Positions 6,614-15,798 are shown, counted from the stretch's first letter. The stretch is DNA of 39,143 bases from Flavobacterium sp. (GCF_025352425.1 NZ_JANXTI010000081.1:1-39143); one strand, 5' to 3'. Made by a program: numbers and translations. The notes: a model not told the origin generated them from the sequence alone.

Positions 6614-8221
6614 TTATTTTCCCTTTAACAGATTAACACTTACCGTTGCCAAATCGGAATTTGGGAATTTTGCAAATACATTAGCATCCGAAAACAATCC
6701 GGCTTCGGCGGCAATCTTGTGCAGCACATCAATCTCTACAATATACTGATCGGAAAAACCATGTGTGGCATCATAAGCTGTGGCTGCAGTTGTTCCAAGA
6801 TTATTAGCGGTCAATTCGGGAGCAATCGTATGAAGTTCAATTAACAACAAACCAAATTTTTCTACAAACGGAGACCATTTTTTCAAGTGTTGCAATAAGT
6901 TATCTTCCACTTCCGCATTGCTGATTCTTTTACCCCGATGTGCAAAAGCTCCGGTTGAAGAACTTATTCGGTTTGAAGTTTTTACTGTTGGTGTCTCCCA
7001 AATTCTGTTATGATCTAAAAAGGTTCTTACATTGAGCAGTTCCTTTAAATCTATTTTATAATCTTCCTGCAATGTTTCGGCTAATAATTGTGGTCTTCCT
7101 ATGTCACCCCAAATTACTTTTGCCCATATGTCGGCTTTGATTAAATTGGCACGCGTCACTTTTATCGCTGCTTCGTTATAATCAACGCCTACTAAAAACA
7201 ACGGATGCTCATCGAGCATTCTGCCTCTTGCTGTTTGGCGTTCAATCACATCAAACATGTGCTCGAGAAAAGCACCATTACCACAACCCATATCGAGAAT
7301 TCCTATTGGCTGTTCCGCTATTGGCCGGTTAAATAACTCAATGATGATTTGATCTACAATTTTGAAATATTCGGCATGCGCACCTCCGCTTCCCCAAACA
7401 TTCATTTTCCGATCAACATGCAATTCCTCTTCATGTTCGCCTATATTTCTAAGTATAGAAGGATTACCAAAAAGCAGTTCGTCCATTTTTCTTAGCGTTG
7501 GAATATAAGAAACCGTAACCCCATAAGCGGCGGCTCTTTTTGCATAAAACAAACCTGTTTCGGTGAATTGATAATTGTCGCTTTTCTTAACAAACCAATC
7601 TAAATATGTCAGGAAATCGAGTATTTCCTTGAAACATTCAGGTTTTTTATGAAACTCTTCCGGGCGGAAAGAAGTTTCCATAAAATACTTGTGAAACATG
7701 CCCGTCATCCCAAGCATCACAATAGTTGGCCCCACTAAAACTCCTTCGATATGATATAAAACCTGCTCCTGAATGGCTCTTATTTTGGCATTGTCAGAAA
7801 AATGAATTCCAAAGTTTGATTTGTATTTTAAAAACAACTCATTAAGCATCTCAAAAGGTTCTACTTCAAATTTTCGTGGATGGAAATGCTCTGAAAACTG
7901 CATCAGATTGAAAACATCCTCATAAAGCGGAATCAATGAAAAGGCAATTTCACTTTTATCATTTGTGGTAAAGGTTATTTCATTATTTTGGTTGTCAATA
8001 TGTTGAATAAGCCAACCTTGCGAGGCCAAAACCCGAAGCGCCACATTGAGATAGCCTTCGTTAGCATTAAATTTTGCAGTAAGCTCACCAATAGATGCTT
8101 TTTGCTGCTGCAATATATAATCTAAAACACCTTTTTTGTGTAAAGAATAGGCTGAAGGAATAGTTACAATTCCGTCTAAATGCCTAAATAAAATACCACG
8201 AAGTTCACTTTTTGTTTTCAT
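6614..8221 (-). CDS. SAM-dependent methyltransferase with N-terminal winged helix
   Basis: 535 residues from ATG 8221. An upstream in-frame TTG at 8245 overlaps the -7 box and is rejected. Residues 1-100 resemble the winged-helix dimerisation domain of O-methyltransferases (YSLHKKGVLDYIL, LASQGWL). After a middle helical region, GILDMGCGNGAFLEHM (307-322) is the SAM-binding motif I and FLVGVDYNEAAI is motif II. The segment NVRTFLDHNRIW (397-408) resembles a motif I associate with the methyltransferases of polyketide synthases such as AprA/CurA-type systems. No synthase gene is nearby, so the substrate is unknown. It is transcribed divergently from the SRPBCC gene. Confidence 0.75.
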   Translation of the reverse strand: MKTKSELRGILFRHLDGIVTIPSAYSLHKKGVLDYILQQQKASIGELTAKFNANEGYLNVALRVLASQGWLIQHIDNQNNEITFTTNDKSEIAFSLIPLYEDVFNLMQFSEHFHPRKFEVEPFEMLNELFLKYKSNFGIHFSDNAKIRAIQEQVLYHIEGVLVGPTIVMLGMTGMFHKYFMETSFRPEEFHKKPECFKEILDFLTYLDWFVKKSDNYQFTETGLFYAKRAAAYGVTVSYIPTLRKMDELLFGNPSILRNIGEHEEELHVDRKMNVWGSGGAHAEYFKIVDQIIIELFNRPIAEQPIGILDMGCGNGAFLEHMFDVIERQTARGRMLDEHPLFLVGVDYNEAAIKVTRANLIKADIWAKVIWGDIGRPQLLAETLQEDYKIDLKELLNVRTFLDHNRIWETPTVKTSNRISSSTGAFAHRGKRISNAEVEDNLLQHLKKWSPFVEKFGLLLIELHTIAPELTANNLGTTAATAYDATHGFSDQYIVEIDVLHKIAAEAGLFSDANVFAKFPNSDLATVSVNLLKGK

Positions 8222-8242
8222 CAGTTTAAATTTCAATGCGAG

Positions 8243-8250
8243 CAAATATA
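8243..8250 (-). promoter_or_regulatory. -7 promoter box of the methyltransferase gene
   Basis: On the minus strand TATATTTG is read 21 bases before the ATG at 8221, a full match to TAnnTTTG. It supports the chosen start over the TTG at 8245. Confidence 0.55.
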
Positions 8251-8275
8251 ATAAATATTCGTACTATAAAATTCT

Positions 8276-8283
8276 TAACTTTG
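8276..8283 (+). promoter_or_regulatory. -7 promoter box of the SRPBCC gene
   Basis: TAACTTTG, a full match to TAnnTTTG, ends 23 bases before ATG 8307. A GTG at 8283 overlaps it and cannot be the start if this box is used. Confidence 0.5.
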
Positions 8284-8306
8284 TGACACTTTATAAACAT
8301 AGTTTC

Positions 8307-9413
8307 ATGAGAATTTTAAAATATATCTTCTTGCTTATACTTTTGGCACTGGTTGGAATTACAGTATTTGTAGCCACTCAAAAAGGAGATTTTGAGGTTT
8401 CTAAAAGCAGCATTGTAAAAACGCAAAGAAATACTGTTTTTGATTATGTAAATGATTATAAAAACTGGGAAACTTTTGGTTCTTGGATGCAGAAAGATTC
8501 GGATGTCAAATTTAATTATGATGCAAAAACAATAGGTACCGGAGCAAAATGTTCTTTTGATAACGGCTCAGATGATGGTTATATTAAAACGGTGTTTGTT
8601 AAAGAAAATGATAGCCTTGCCCAAAGAGCCAATTTTAACGGAACGACAGCTACAGTTTCCTGGAAATTTAAGGACACGATTGGCGGTACCAAAGTTACGG
8701 TTCACAGCAAAGGAACAATGGATTTGATGAGTAAAATCTCAACCTTTTTCAAAGGAGGCATCACATCTATTTTGGAAGATGTTTATGAAAAAAGTCTGCG
8801 TAATCTTGATAAAACGCTGAACTATGAAATGAAAACCTACTCCATCAAAGTAAATGGGATTGTGCAAAGGCCATCAGGTTTTTGTTTGAAACAAACTGTT
8901 TCATGTCATATAAAAAGTGTTGGTAAAAACACCAAAATCATGATGGCACAAATGGTGCATTTTTTCACAAAGAACAAAATTGCCATTGCGGGAAAACCAT
9001 TTGTTAACTATGACAGATATGATGTTGCTAATGATTTTGCCACCATTTCGGTTTGTATTCCCGTTCGACAGCAAATTACTATTTCCCCGGGAAGCGATAT
9101 GGCTTCTGGAGAAACCATTGCGTTTACATGTTTAAAAACTACTTTGACCGGTGATTATTCGCATAGTAAAGAAGCTTGGGCAACAGCTAAAAAATACATA
9201 TTCGATAATGGTTTAAAAGAAAATTTCGCGGGAAATTATACGGAAGTTTATGTAAAAACCATTGATGATATCAAACAACCTTCCAAATGGATTACAGAGA
9301 TTTACATTCCGGTTTTTCCAAAAGCAATAGAGTTACCAAACCCTGTCGCTGCCCCGATAAATCCAAATGTCACACCTCCGGAAACAACCATTCCTCCATC
9401 GGAAACACCTTAA
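8307..9413 (+). CDS. SRPBCC / GyrI-like effector-binding membrane-anchored protein
   Basis: 368 residues from ATG 8307. An N-terminal membrane anchor (ILKYIFLLILLALVGITVFV, residues 3-22) is followed by an SRPBCC (START-like) lipid- or ligand-binding domain, about 25-160, recognisable by FDYVNDYKNWETFGSW and the late GTKVTVHSKG strand. A second domain (about 175-335) has the GyrI/AraC effector-binding pattern, ending in WITEIYIPV. The last 30 residues are proline- and threonine-rich. Proteins with this pair of domains are common in Bacteroidota, with no proven role; it probably binds a small molecule outside the cytoplasmic membrane. It is the first gene on the + strand and is followed by the sigma-factor operon after 58 bases. 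Confidence 0.75.
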   Translation: MRILKYIFLLILLALVGITVFVATQKGDFEVSKSSIVKTQRNTVFDYVNDYKNWETFGSWMQKDSDVKFNYDAKTIGTGAKCSFDNGSDDGYIKTVFVKENDSLAQRANFNGTTATVSWKFKDTIGGTKVTVHSKGTMDLMSKISTFFKGGITSILEDVYEKSLRNLDKTLNYEMKTYSIKVNGIVQRPSGFCLKQTVSCHIKSVGKNTKIMMAQMVHFFTKNKIAIAGKPFVNYDRYDVANDFATISVCIPVRQQITISPGSDMASGETIAFTCLKTTLTGDYSHSKEAWATAKKYIFDNGLKENFAGNYTEVYVKTIDDIKQPSKWITEIYIPVFPKAIELPNPVAAPINPNVTPPETTIPPSETP

Positions 9414-9471
9414 TTTTACTGTAGATTAAACCTTTTTCGCTATCTTTATTCCAATTAGCTAAATTTTCATT

Positions 9472-10014
9472 TTGCAAGACGAAAAGGATTTTATTCAGGA
9501 ATTATTAAATCCAAAAACGCAGAATACAGCGTTTCAAAAACTCTTGCTGGATTACAAACGACCTTTATATAATCACATTCGAAATATTGTTTTAAATCAC
9601 GATGATGCCGATGACGTTTTACAAAATACATTTGTCAAAGTTTTTCAGTATTTAAAAGATTTTAAAGGAGAAAGCAAATTATTTTCCTGGATGTACCGGA
9701 TTGCGACCAATGAAGCTATTACTTTTATCAATCAAAAAGCAAAACGAAATGGTACAACCAGCGAAGCTTTGCAAACCAAAATTGTGGATAATCTGAAAGC
9801 GGATACTTATTTTGATGGTAATGAAATTCAGATTAAGCTGCAAAAAGCAATCGCGCGCCTACCCCAAAAACAACAATTGGTTTTTAAACTTAAATATTAC
9901 GAGGAAATAAAATATGAAGAGATGTCGGAGATTCTTGGAACTTCCGTTGGAGCGCTAAAGGCTTCATATCACCATGCTGTCAAGAAAATTGAAGATTTCG
10001 TAAAAAGCAATTAA
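9472..10014 (+). CDS. ECF-family RNA polymerase sigma factor
   Basis: 180 residues. Region 2 is visible as YNHIRNIVLNHDDADDVLQ followed by NTFVKVFQYL, then WMYRIATNEAI. Region 4 is QKAIARLPQKQQLVFKL with the helix-turn-helix EEMSEILGTSVGALKASYH, where the AVKKI helix contacts the -35-type element. The start used is TTG (codon 1), because no in-frame ATG lies nearby before the homologous region. A weak TATCTTTA box lies at 9441-9448. It heads an operon with the next two genes (30 and 4 bases apart), suggesting that they regulate it or are its output. Confidence 0.88.
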   Translation: MQDEKDFIQELLNPKTQNTAFQKLLLDYKRPLYNHIRNIVLNHDDADDVLQNTFVKVFQYLKDFKGESKLFSWMYRIATNEAITFINQKAKRNGTTSEALQTKIVDNLKADTYFDGNEIQIKLQKAIARLPQKQQLVFKLKYYEEIKYEEMSEILGTSVGALKASYHHAVKKIEDFVKSN

Positions 10015-10044
10015 ACCATTTAACATTACTGTCGTCAAACGCCT

Positions 10045-10461
10045 ATGAAAGATTTTAAACTAGATAATGAACCTAAAATAACCCCAGGATTTACAACCCC
10101 TGATGGCTATTTTGATACATTATCAGACAAAGTTTTGGCACAACTGCCTTCAAAAGAGGAACCAAAAGTCATTTCGATTTTTAGTTTTAAAAAGACTTGG
10201 TATTTTGTTGCAGCGGCAGTTCTAATTCTAATGCTGTGTATTCCATTATTTACTAAATATTCCAGTCAACAGGAAGATATTGATTCGGCCACTTTAGAAA
10301 ATTATATTGCAAACCAATCAAACATTTCTGAAGAACAAATTGTTGATTTATTGGAACAGGAAGATGTAGATAAGATGAAACTGGATTACAATATTGATGA
10401 CGCTGCTATCGAAGACGCTTTAAACTCAAACTCAAATTTAGAACAATACATAATAAACTAA
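10045..10461 (+). CDS. single-pass membrane protein, possible anti-sigma factor
   Basis: 138 residues: an N-terminal cytoplasmic segment of about 50, one membrane helix (TWYFVAAAVLILMLCIPLF, about 51-69) and an acidic C-terminal domain. The N-terminal GFTTPDGYFDTLSDKVLAQL is a pattern I associate with proteins encoded after flavobacterial ECF sigma factors. There is no zinc-binding HxxxCxxC motif, so it is not a classic ZAS anti-sigma factor. The position after the sigma gene and the one-helix topology suggest it could hold the sigma factor at the membrane; that is inference. Confidence 0.6.
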   Translation: MKDFKLDNEPKITPGFTTPDGYFDTLSDKVLAQLPSKEEPKVISIFSFKKTWYFVAAAVLILMLCIPLFTKYSSQQEDIDSATLENYIANQSNISEEQIVDLLEQEDVDKMKLDYNIDDAAIEDALNSNSNLEQYIIN

Positions 10462-10465
10462 TATC

Positions 10466-10927
10466 ATGAAAATCACAAAAATACTTCCACTACTCATAGC
10501 TTTCATTTCGATAAATGCTATTGCCCAAGACGGACCGTTTATGCGTAAAAAGAAAGAGCAGATTAAAGCACTGAAAGTGGCTTTTATAACAAACGAATTG
10601 TCTTTGACACCGGATGAAGCTGCAAGATTTTGGCCCTTGTTCAATGCCTTTGAAGACAAACAACAAGAAATTAGGCAGCAAAGATTAAAAGGGTATTTGG
10701 ACAGAATGGATGATGAGTCTTTCAATAAATTATCAGATAAGGAGGCATCAACTTTATTGAATCAAATGGAAAATACCGAAGACGAATTATATCAGTTGAA
10801 AAAGAAATTTGTGGCCAGTTTAAAAGGTGTCATCTCACCGATAAAAATTCTGAAACTCAAAAAAGCAGAAGAAAATTTCAACCGAAAACTATTGCAGCAA
10901 TATAGGGATAAAAAACGAGGAGGATAA
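10466..10927 (+). CDS. periplasmic Spy/CpxP-like helical protein
   Basis: 153 residues with a signal peptide (ILPLLIAFISINAIAQ, cleaved near residue 21). The mature protein is highly charged and helical. LTPDEAARFWPLFNAFEDK and the later LKGVISPIKILKLKKAEENF resemble the Spy/CpxP/ZraP LTxxQ-type helices, a family of periplasmic chaperones and stress sensors. With the sigma factor and the membrane protein it forms a three-gene operon closed by a terminator, consistent with an envelope-stress module. The family match is by pattern; the partner relationship is inferred. Confidence 0.7.
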   Translation: MKITKILPLLIAFISINAIAQDGPFMRKKKEQIKALKVAFITNELSLTPDEAARFWPLFNAFEDKQQEIRQQRLKGYLDRMDDESFNKLSDKEASTLLNQMENTEDELYQLKKKFVASLKGVISPIKILKLKKAEENFNRKLLQQYRDKKRGG

Positions 10928-10932
10928 ATTAA

Positions 10933-10953
10933 AAGAGAGCATTTGGCTCTCTT
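10933..10953 (+). terminator. rho-independent terminator of the sigma operon
   Basis: AAGAGAGC (10933-10940), loop ATTTG, GCTCTCTT (10946-10953), then a T-rich tail ATTTTTT. It closes the sigma-factor operon six bases after the last stop codon. Bases up to 11165 contain no supported gene; one open frame there has no family likeness. Confidence 0.8.
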
Positions 10954-11165
10954 ATTTTTTGAATTCAATTCTGATTATTTTACCTTTTTCTGCAGAAAAA
11001 GCGCGGTTTTCATTATGGAAACGAATCGTATAACCGTTTTGTCAGCTAAAATTGTTTCCACGGATTACCCTTATCGGCAGAATAATACAATCCCTAAAAT
11101 AAAATTGTGGCATAGTAATTGGGCATTTCCCCAAAAAAAATATTCAATATTAAATTTCTAATATT

Positions 11166-12353
11166 ATGAAAACGAAAATGTTATTCTTGGCAATGATGTC
11201 TTTATTTGGTTTGTCAAGTGTCTTTGCTCAGGGCAGGACTACGGTTACCGCAAACAATTCTGAGATTAGCGACAATCTTGATTTGCGAGCCGTTGCTTCA
11301 ATTTTTGGTGATTCGCGAGACTTAACAGATTTTGAAAGAAGATTGAACGATCCAAATTCTCAAATTTCAAACTTAGACTTGAATGGTGACAATCGGGTTG
11401 ATTATTTACGTGTTATTGAAACAGTTGAAGGAAATGTTCATCTGATTGTTATCCAATCCGTTCTTGGCAGGGATAATTATCAGGATATTGCCACGGTTGA
11501 AGTAGAACGAGATCGATACAATAAAGTTCAGGTACAGGTTGTAGGTGATGTTTATATGTATGGTAACAACTATATTTATGAGCCAGTTTATGCTTACGCA
11601 CCAGTAATTTATACCTCTTTCTGGGGTGGTAACTATCATCCATATTATTCTTCATGGGATTGGGGATACTATCCTGGTTTTTATGTTGCCTGGTCACCAT
11701 TTCCTGTCTATACTTACCATAATCATATAGGTTCTTATATTAACTATAGTCATCATTATAACTATGTAGATTACAGAAGATGTAGTGTTGCCTATAACAA
11801 TTATTACAGTGGAAGAAGAGGAAATGCTTATGAAAGACAATATCCAACTCGCTCTTTTTCTAATAGAAATACTGGTTATGTAAACAGGTATGAATTGGAA
11901 AATAGCAGAAGAACACAAACCGTAAATACAGGAAGCCAAGTAGTTGCTAGTGGATTTCGAAATAATTCGAATATCGCAGTTTCTACAAGAGGTTTGAGAA
12001 CCCAAGATAATTCAACAAACGAAACAGCTCCGAGTACAAGTCAGGAGTCACCAAGAAGTACAACTACTCCAAATGATTCCAGAACCGAATCAATACCCAG
12101 AACATATATAAATACAAGAGTTCAGGAAACCCCTAGAAGTGTAATTCAAAATGATTCCAGAACAGAATCAACTCCTAGGACTTATGGCATTAGAAGTCAA
12201 CCCTCACGAACCTATGGAAATACAAGAAGTAGTGAAACACCAAGAAATTATGGAAACACAGGTAATTCGGAAGCTCCAAGAACGTATGGAAATCAGAGAA
12301 GTGCGGAACCGCAAAGAAATTTAAGTCCGAGAGAATTTTCATCAAAAAGGTAA
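11166..12353 (+). CDS. secreted repeat protein with dockerin-like motif, unknown function
   Basis: 395 residues with a signal peptide (LFLAMMSLFGLSSVFAQ, cleaved near residue 22). Residues 25-115 form a compact domain with LDLNGDNRVDYLRVIE, resembling the calcium loop of dockerin/EF-hand repeats, and a strand LIVIQSVLGRD. The middle (about 135-215) is very rich in tyrosine, tryptophan and histidine. From about residue 250 to the end it is low-complexity, with repeated SRTESxPRTY and NTRSSETPRNYGN units. Proteins of this layout occur across Flavobacteriaceae, and a surface or matrix role is plausible. The sequence after the stop may continue it in another frame, described separately. A terminator follows. 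Confidence 0.65.
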   Translation: MKTKMLFLAMMSLFGLSSVFAQGRTTVTANNSEISDNLDLRAVASIFGDSRDLTDFERRLNDPNSQISNLDLNGDNRVDYLRVIETVEGNVHLIVIQSVLGRDNYQDIATVEVERDRYNKVQVQVVGDVYMYGNNYIYEPVYAYAPVIYTSFWGGNYHPYYSSWDWGYYPGFYVAWSPFPVYTYHNHIGSYINYSHHYNYVDYRRCSVAYNNYYSGRRGNAYERQYPTRSFSNRNTGYVNRYELENSRRTQTVNTGSQVVASGFRNNSNIAVSTRGLRTQDNSTNETAPSTSQESPRSTTTPNDSRTESIPRTYINTRVQETPRSVIQNDSRTESTPRTYGIRSQPSRTYGNTRSSETPRNYGNTGNSEAPRTYGNQRSAEPQRNLSPREFSSKR

Positions 12354-12442
12354 TTCTCAAAGAAATGAAGGAACCCTCAAGAGTGAACGGTAATGGAAAA
12401 GAAGAAATTAAATAAGTTTTATAGTTTAGATTGTTAACTGAT

Positions 12443-12467
12443 AAGCACCACCAGAAAAGTGGTGCTT
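12443..12467 (+). terminator. rho-independent terminator
   Basis: AAGCACCAC (12443-12451), loop of seven bases, GTGGTGCTT (12459-12467), followed by ATTTTATTTTT. It lies 90 bases after the repeat-protein stop codon and immediately before the kup promoter region. Confidence 0.8.
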
Positions 12468-12525
12468 ATTTTATTTTTAATACCAAAATTAACCCTGAAT
12501 AAAACATTTGATTTTAAAATTATAG

Positions 12526-12533
12526 TACATTTG
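12526..12533 (+). promoter_or_regulatory. -7 promoter box of kup
   Basis: TACATTTG fits TAnnTTTG and lies 22 bases before the kup ATG. A TTTG at 12507-12510 is a possible -33 box, though 15 bases is a shorter spacing than usual. Confidence 0.5.
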
Positions 12534-12555
12534 TAACCGTTTTTAACAACTTTTT

Positions 12556-14526
12556 ATGAGTGCTCATAATAATCAACTTCATAGCAAACTTAGTGTTGCA
12601 GGATTACTTATTACTTTAGGAATTATTTATGGCGATATTGGAACTTCGCCTCTCTATGTGATGAAAGCCATAATTGGATTACATTATGTTATCAACGAAG
12701 ATATTATACTAGGAGGATTGTCATGTATATTTTGGACATTAACACTACAAACCACGATAAAGTATGTTATCATCACTTTAAGTGCAGACAATCATGGCGA
12801 AGGTGGAATTTTTGCCTTATATGCTCTAGTAAAAAGAACCAAAATTCAATGGCTGATTGTTCCTGCTATAATTGGAGGAAGTGCGCTTTTGGCTGACGGA
12901 ATTATTACACCGCCCATTTCTGTAGCGTCTGCTGTAGAAGGAATCAGAACGTTTTATCCAAACATTAACACCGTTCCAATAGTAATTGGAATTCTATTTG
13001 TTTTATTTACCATACAACAATTTGGGACTAAATTAGTTGGTAAATTTTTTGCCCCTATGATGCTAATTTGGTTCAGTATGCTTGGTATTCTTGGCGTAAT
13101 TCAAATAAGCTCCAATCTTCAAGTTTTTAATGCCTTAAACCCTTATTATGCTTACCATCTATTAAAAATACATCCTGATGGATTTTATGTGTTAGGATTC
13201 GTTTTTCTTTGTACTACAGGTGCGGAAGCTCTTTATTCTGACATGGGACACTGCGGTAGAAAAAACATAAGAATCAGCTGGATTTTTGTAAAAACAACTT
13301 TGGTCCTGAATTATTTTGGACAAGGTGCTTACCTGATTAAGCACGAAGGAGATACCTTATATCATTTAAGCGGAAATAATTCCAATGCCAACCCATTTTA
13401 TTTAATGATGGACAGCTGGTTTCAGCCAATAGGGATTGTCATCGCTACAATGGCGGCCGTGATTGCCTCTCAGGCGTTAATTAGTGGTTCATTTACCCTT
13501 ATTAATGAAGCAATGAGATTAAACTTTTGGCCAAAAGTAAAAATCAAATACCCAACCGATTTAAAAGGACAATTATACATCCCATCCATTAATTGGCTTT
13601 TGTTTTTTGGATGTGTTGGAATTGTACTTCACTTTCGGGAATCAGGAAATATGGAAGCTGCCTACGGTTTGGCAATTGTACTTTGCATGATTATGACCAC
13701 AATTCTACTGAACTATTATCTGATTATGAAAAGGATTTCATGGGTCATTATTGGTGCTATAATTACTCTGTATTTAGGCATAGAAATTAGTTTCCTAATC
13801 GCCAACCTAGACAAATTCCCTCATGGCGGCTATGTAACTTTAATCATAGCCTGCGTATTGATAGGCATTATGACTGTGTGGTTTATGGCCAAAAAAATCA
13901 GCAAGACATATACCAAAATTGTCAAAATTGATAGCTATAAAAAAGTGCTTGCCGAATTGAGCGTTGACTTGTCCATTCCAAAATACGCCACGCATTTAAT
14001 TTATATGACCAACTCTGCCCGTACAGATGAAATTGAGGAAAAAGTCATGTATTCAATACTGCAAAAAAGACCAAAGCGAGCTGATATGTATTGGTTTGTA
14101 CATGTAAATATTTTAAGTGAGCCGTACAAAAGAGAATATCGAGTTAATGAAATTGTTAAGGATGATTTGTACCGAATAGATTTCAATTTGGGCTTTAGGG
14201 AACCTACCAAAATTAATCTGATGTTTAAAGAGGTAATTAGAGATATGGTTCAAAACGGCGAAGTTGACGTTACCAGCCGCTATGAATCTTTGAACAAAAA
14301 TAATATTATCGGTGATTTCAAATTTGTACTTTCAGAGAAATTTCTATCTAATGACAGCGATTTGACCTTCTTCGAAAAAATAGTAATGAATAGTTATTTT
14401 ATTCTCAAAAAACTAAGTTTATCCGAAGAAAAAGGATTTGGTTTGGATAGCAGTTCTGTAAAAGTGGAACAGTTCCCAATGGTTCTTCATGCTCCGGAGA
14501 AATTTGAAATGAGAAGGATTACTTAA
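12556..14526 (+). CDS. kup: potassium uptake protein Kup
   Basis: 656 residues, the usual length of KUP/HAK/KT transporters. The N-terminus has the family signature GIIYGDIGTSPLYV (residues 18-31), followed by about twelve membrane helices up to about residue 450 and a cytoplasmic C-terminal domain. Other family segments include DNHGEGGIFALYALV, ADGIITPPISV and TTGAEALYSDMGHCG. It moves potassium with protons across the inner membrane and is the main uptake route when a cell lacks Trk/Kdp activity. It has its own -7 box and stands alone, with its 3' end 3 bases from the convergent hydrolase gene; no terminator separates the two. Confidence 0.95.
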   Translation: MSAHNNQLHSKLSVAGLLITLGIIYGDIGTSPLYVMKAIIGLHYVINEDIILGGLSCIFWTLTLQTTIKYVIITLSADNHGEGGIFALYALVKRTKIQWLIVPAIIGGSALLADGIITPPISVASAVEGIRTFYPNINTVPIVIGILFVLFTIQQFGTKLVGKFFAPMMLIWFSMLGILGVIQISSNLQVFNALNPYYAYHLLKIHPDGFYVLGFVFLCTTGAEALYSDMGHCGRKNIRISWIFVKTTLVLNYFGQGAYLIKHEGDTLYHLSGNNSNANPFYLMMDSWFQPIGIVIATMAAVIASQALISGSFTLINEAMRLNFWPKVKIKYPTDLKGQLYIPSINWLLFFGCVGIVLHFRESGNMEAAYGLAIVLCMIMTTILLNYYLIMKRISWVIIGAIITLYLGIEISFLIANLDKFPHGGYVTLIIACVLIGIMTVWFMAKKISKTYTKIVKIDSYKKVLAELSVDLSIPKYATHLIYMTNSARTDEIEEKVMYSILQKRPKRADMYWFVHVNILSEPYKREYRVNEIVKDDLYRIDFNLGFREPTKINLMFKEVIRDMVQNGEVDVTSRYESLNKNNIIGDFKFVLSEKFLSNDSDLTFFEKIVMNSYFILKKLSLSEEKGFGLDSSSVKVEQFPMVLHAPEKFEMRRIT

Positions 14527-14529
14527 ATT

Positions 14530-15705
14530 TTACTCTTTACAAAATTTTCCATTACTACTTATTTTATCTGTATTTTGAATGGAATAAGTATAAATTCCTT
14601 TCGCCAAATGTGACGTTTCTAATGTAGTTTCTGTAGTAAATTCTTTTGTTAAAATGAGTTTAGCAGAAATGTCATAAATTTTAATTTCATACTTAATTCC
14701 TAAAACTCCTGATACGTTAATAAAATCCATTGCAGGATTTGGGAAAATTTTTATCAGCGGTTTGACTCCCAAATTATCTATATCCAAAGGATTACATTGA
14801 ATACAATTTTTCTGAAATGTGATGGAATTATCCACTGCTATTTGAGTGTCAAAAGCATTTCCTTGTAAACAATTCCCCTTCAATTGAAAATCTAACCAAG
14901 GTAAAATATAAGAATTAATGATATTTTGTTGAACCGTTCTCGTTATTGTTGGCTGGGGCGAACAGGATGATTCACCAACTCCACAAAAAAAACTACTATT
15001 GGCCATTTGGCAATGACTTCCGCCAATAATATTAATTAGTGTTTTACAAGGACTCGCTAATCCATTATACATTGGAATTTGATTTGTATTTGGAGGCGTA
15101 ACACAATCATTTACCCCAGAAAATACTAAAGAAGGAATTGCAATAGAAGCTGCTGCCTGAATGGCGGAAGGTGTTGTTTCCGCTGGTGCAAAGTTTACTA
15201 ATGTTTTAATATTTGAATTTAATTGAGCTGCTAAAAAAGAAGCTCCGCCACCCATACTATGCCCCATAACAGCATTCATAGTACTTATTCTGTTATAAAA
15301 GATGGACGAAGGATTGTTTCCTAAAACTGTCATTTGCTCCAATACAAAAGATAAATCTTTTCCAAAATCAAGATGCGATGGAGAAAATGAACCTTCAGAC
15401 TTTGGAAAAACCATAATATAGCCATTAGGTACCAAAAAACTCCAATAGTTTTGATAAGCATCCCAAGTCATTACAAATCCGTGACCAAAACTCAAAACCG
15501 GAAAAGTAACAGTAGTTGATGTTGTCATAGCAACATTGTCCCCGGCAACATCTGACGGATAGTATACTTCCGTTGCTATAACCCTATTGCTTCTTGAGAA
15601 ATCTGTAAAATTAATAGTGGTATGTCCTATTTGAAAGGGTTGCGAAAAACCTAGAATCATTGCAAATAGTAATATCAGCGTAATTTTGAATTTAATTGAT
15701 TTCAT
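14530..15705 (-). CDS. secreted alpha/beta hydrolase (PET-hydrolase/cutinase-like) with T9SS tail
   Basis: 391 residues. A signal peptide (ITLILLFAMILGFSQ, 8-22) precedes an alpha/beta-hydrolase domain (about 25-300): oxyanion region FPVLSFGHGF (68-77), nucleophile elbow GHSMGG with S150, acid D200 in SGVNDCVTPP and H231 in GGSHCQ. The order and spacing resemble the dienelactone-hydrolase/polyester-hydrolase (cutinase-like) group, including several cysteines that may form disulfides. Residues 315-391 form a type A type IX secretion sorting domain (IFPNPAMDFINVSG, KGIYTYSI), so the enzyme is probably exported to the surface or released. The substrate (ester, lipid or polyester) cannot be told from the sequence. 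Confidence 0.82.
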   Translation of the reverse strand: MKSIKFKITLILLFAMILGFSQPFQIGHTTINFTDFSRSNRVIATEVYYPSDVAGDNVAMTTSTTVTFPVLSFGHGFVMTWDAYQNYWSFLVPNGYIMVFPKSEGSFSPSHLDFGKDLSFVLEQMTVLGNNPSSIFYNRISTMNAVMGHSMGGGASFLAAQLNSNIKTLVNFAPAETTPSAIQAAASIAIPSLVFSGVNDCVTPPNTNQIPMYNGLASPCKTLINIIGGSHCQMANSSFFCGVGESSCSPQPTITRTVQQNIINSYILPWLDFQLKGNCLQGNAFDTQIAVDNSITFQKNCIQCNPLDIDNLGVKPLIKIFPNPAMDFINVSGVLGIKYEIKIYDISAKLILTKEFTTETTLETSHLAKGIYTYSIQNTDKISSNGKFCKE

Positions 15706-15798
15706 TTGAAGATTGTCTTTAAAATATCAAATATAAAGAATAAAGAATCTATTCAATTTTTAGCTAGTTAAATTTAAGTCAGGCTAATAAAAAAGCAA

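Noticed and set aside
8243..8285. Alternative starts TTG 8245 (minus) and GTG 8283 (plus)
   Set aside because: Both fall in the -7 boxes of the divergent promoters; the downstream ATGs fit promoter spacing better.
10943..11161. Open frame of 72 codons after the sigma operon
   Set aside because: It overlaps the terminator, has no recognisable family pattern, and its composition looks like intergenic DNA.
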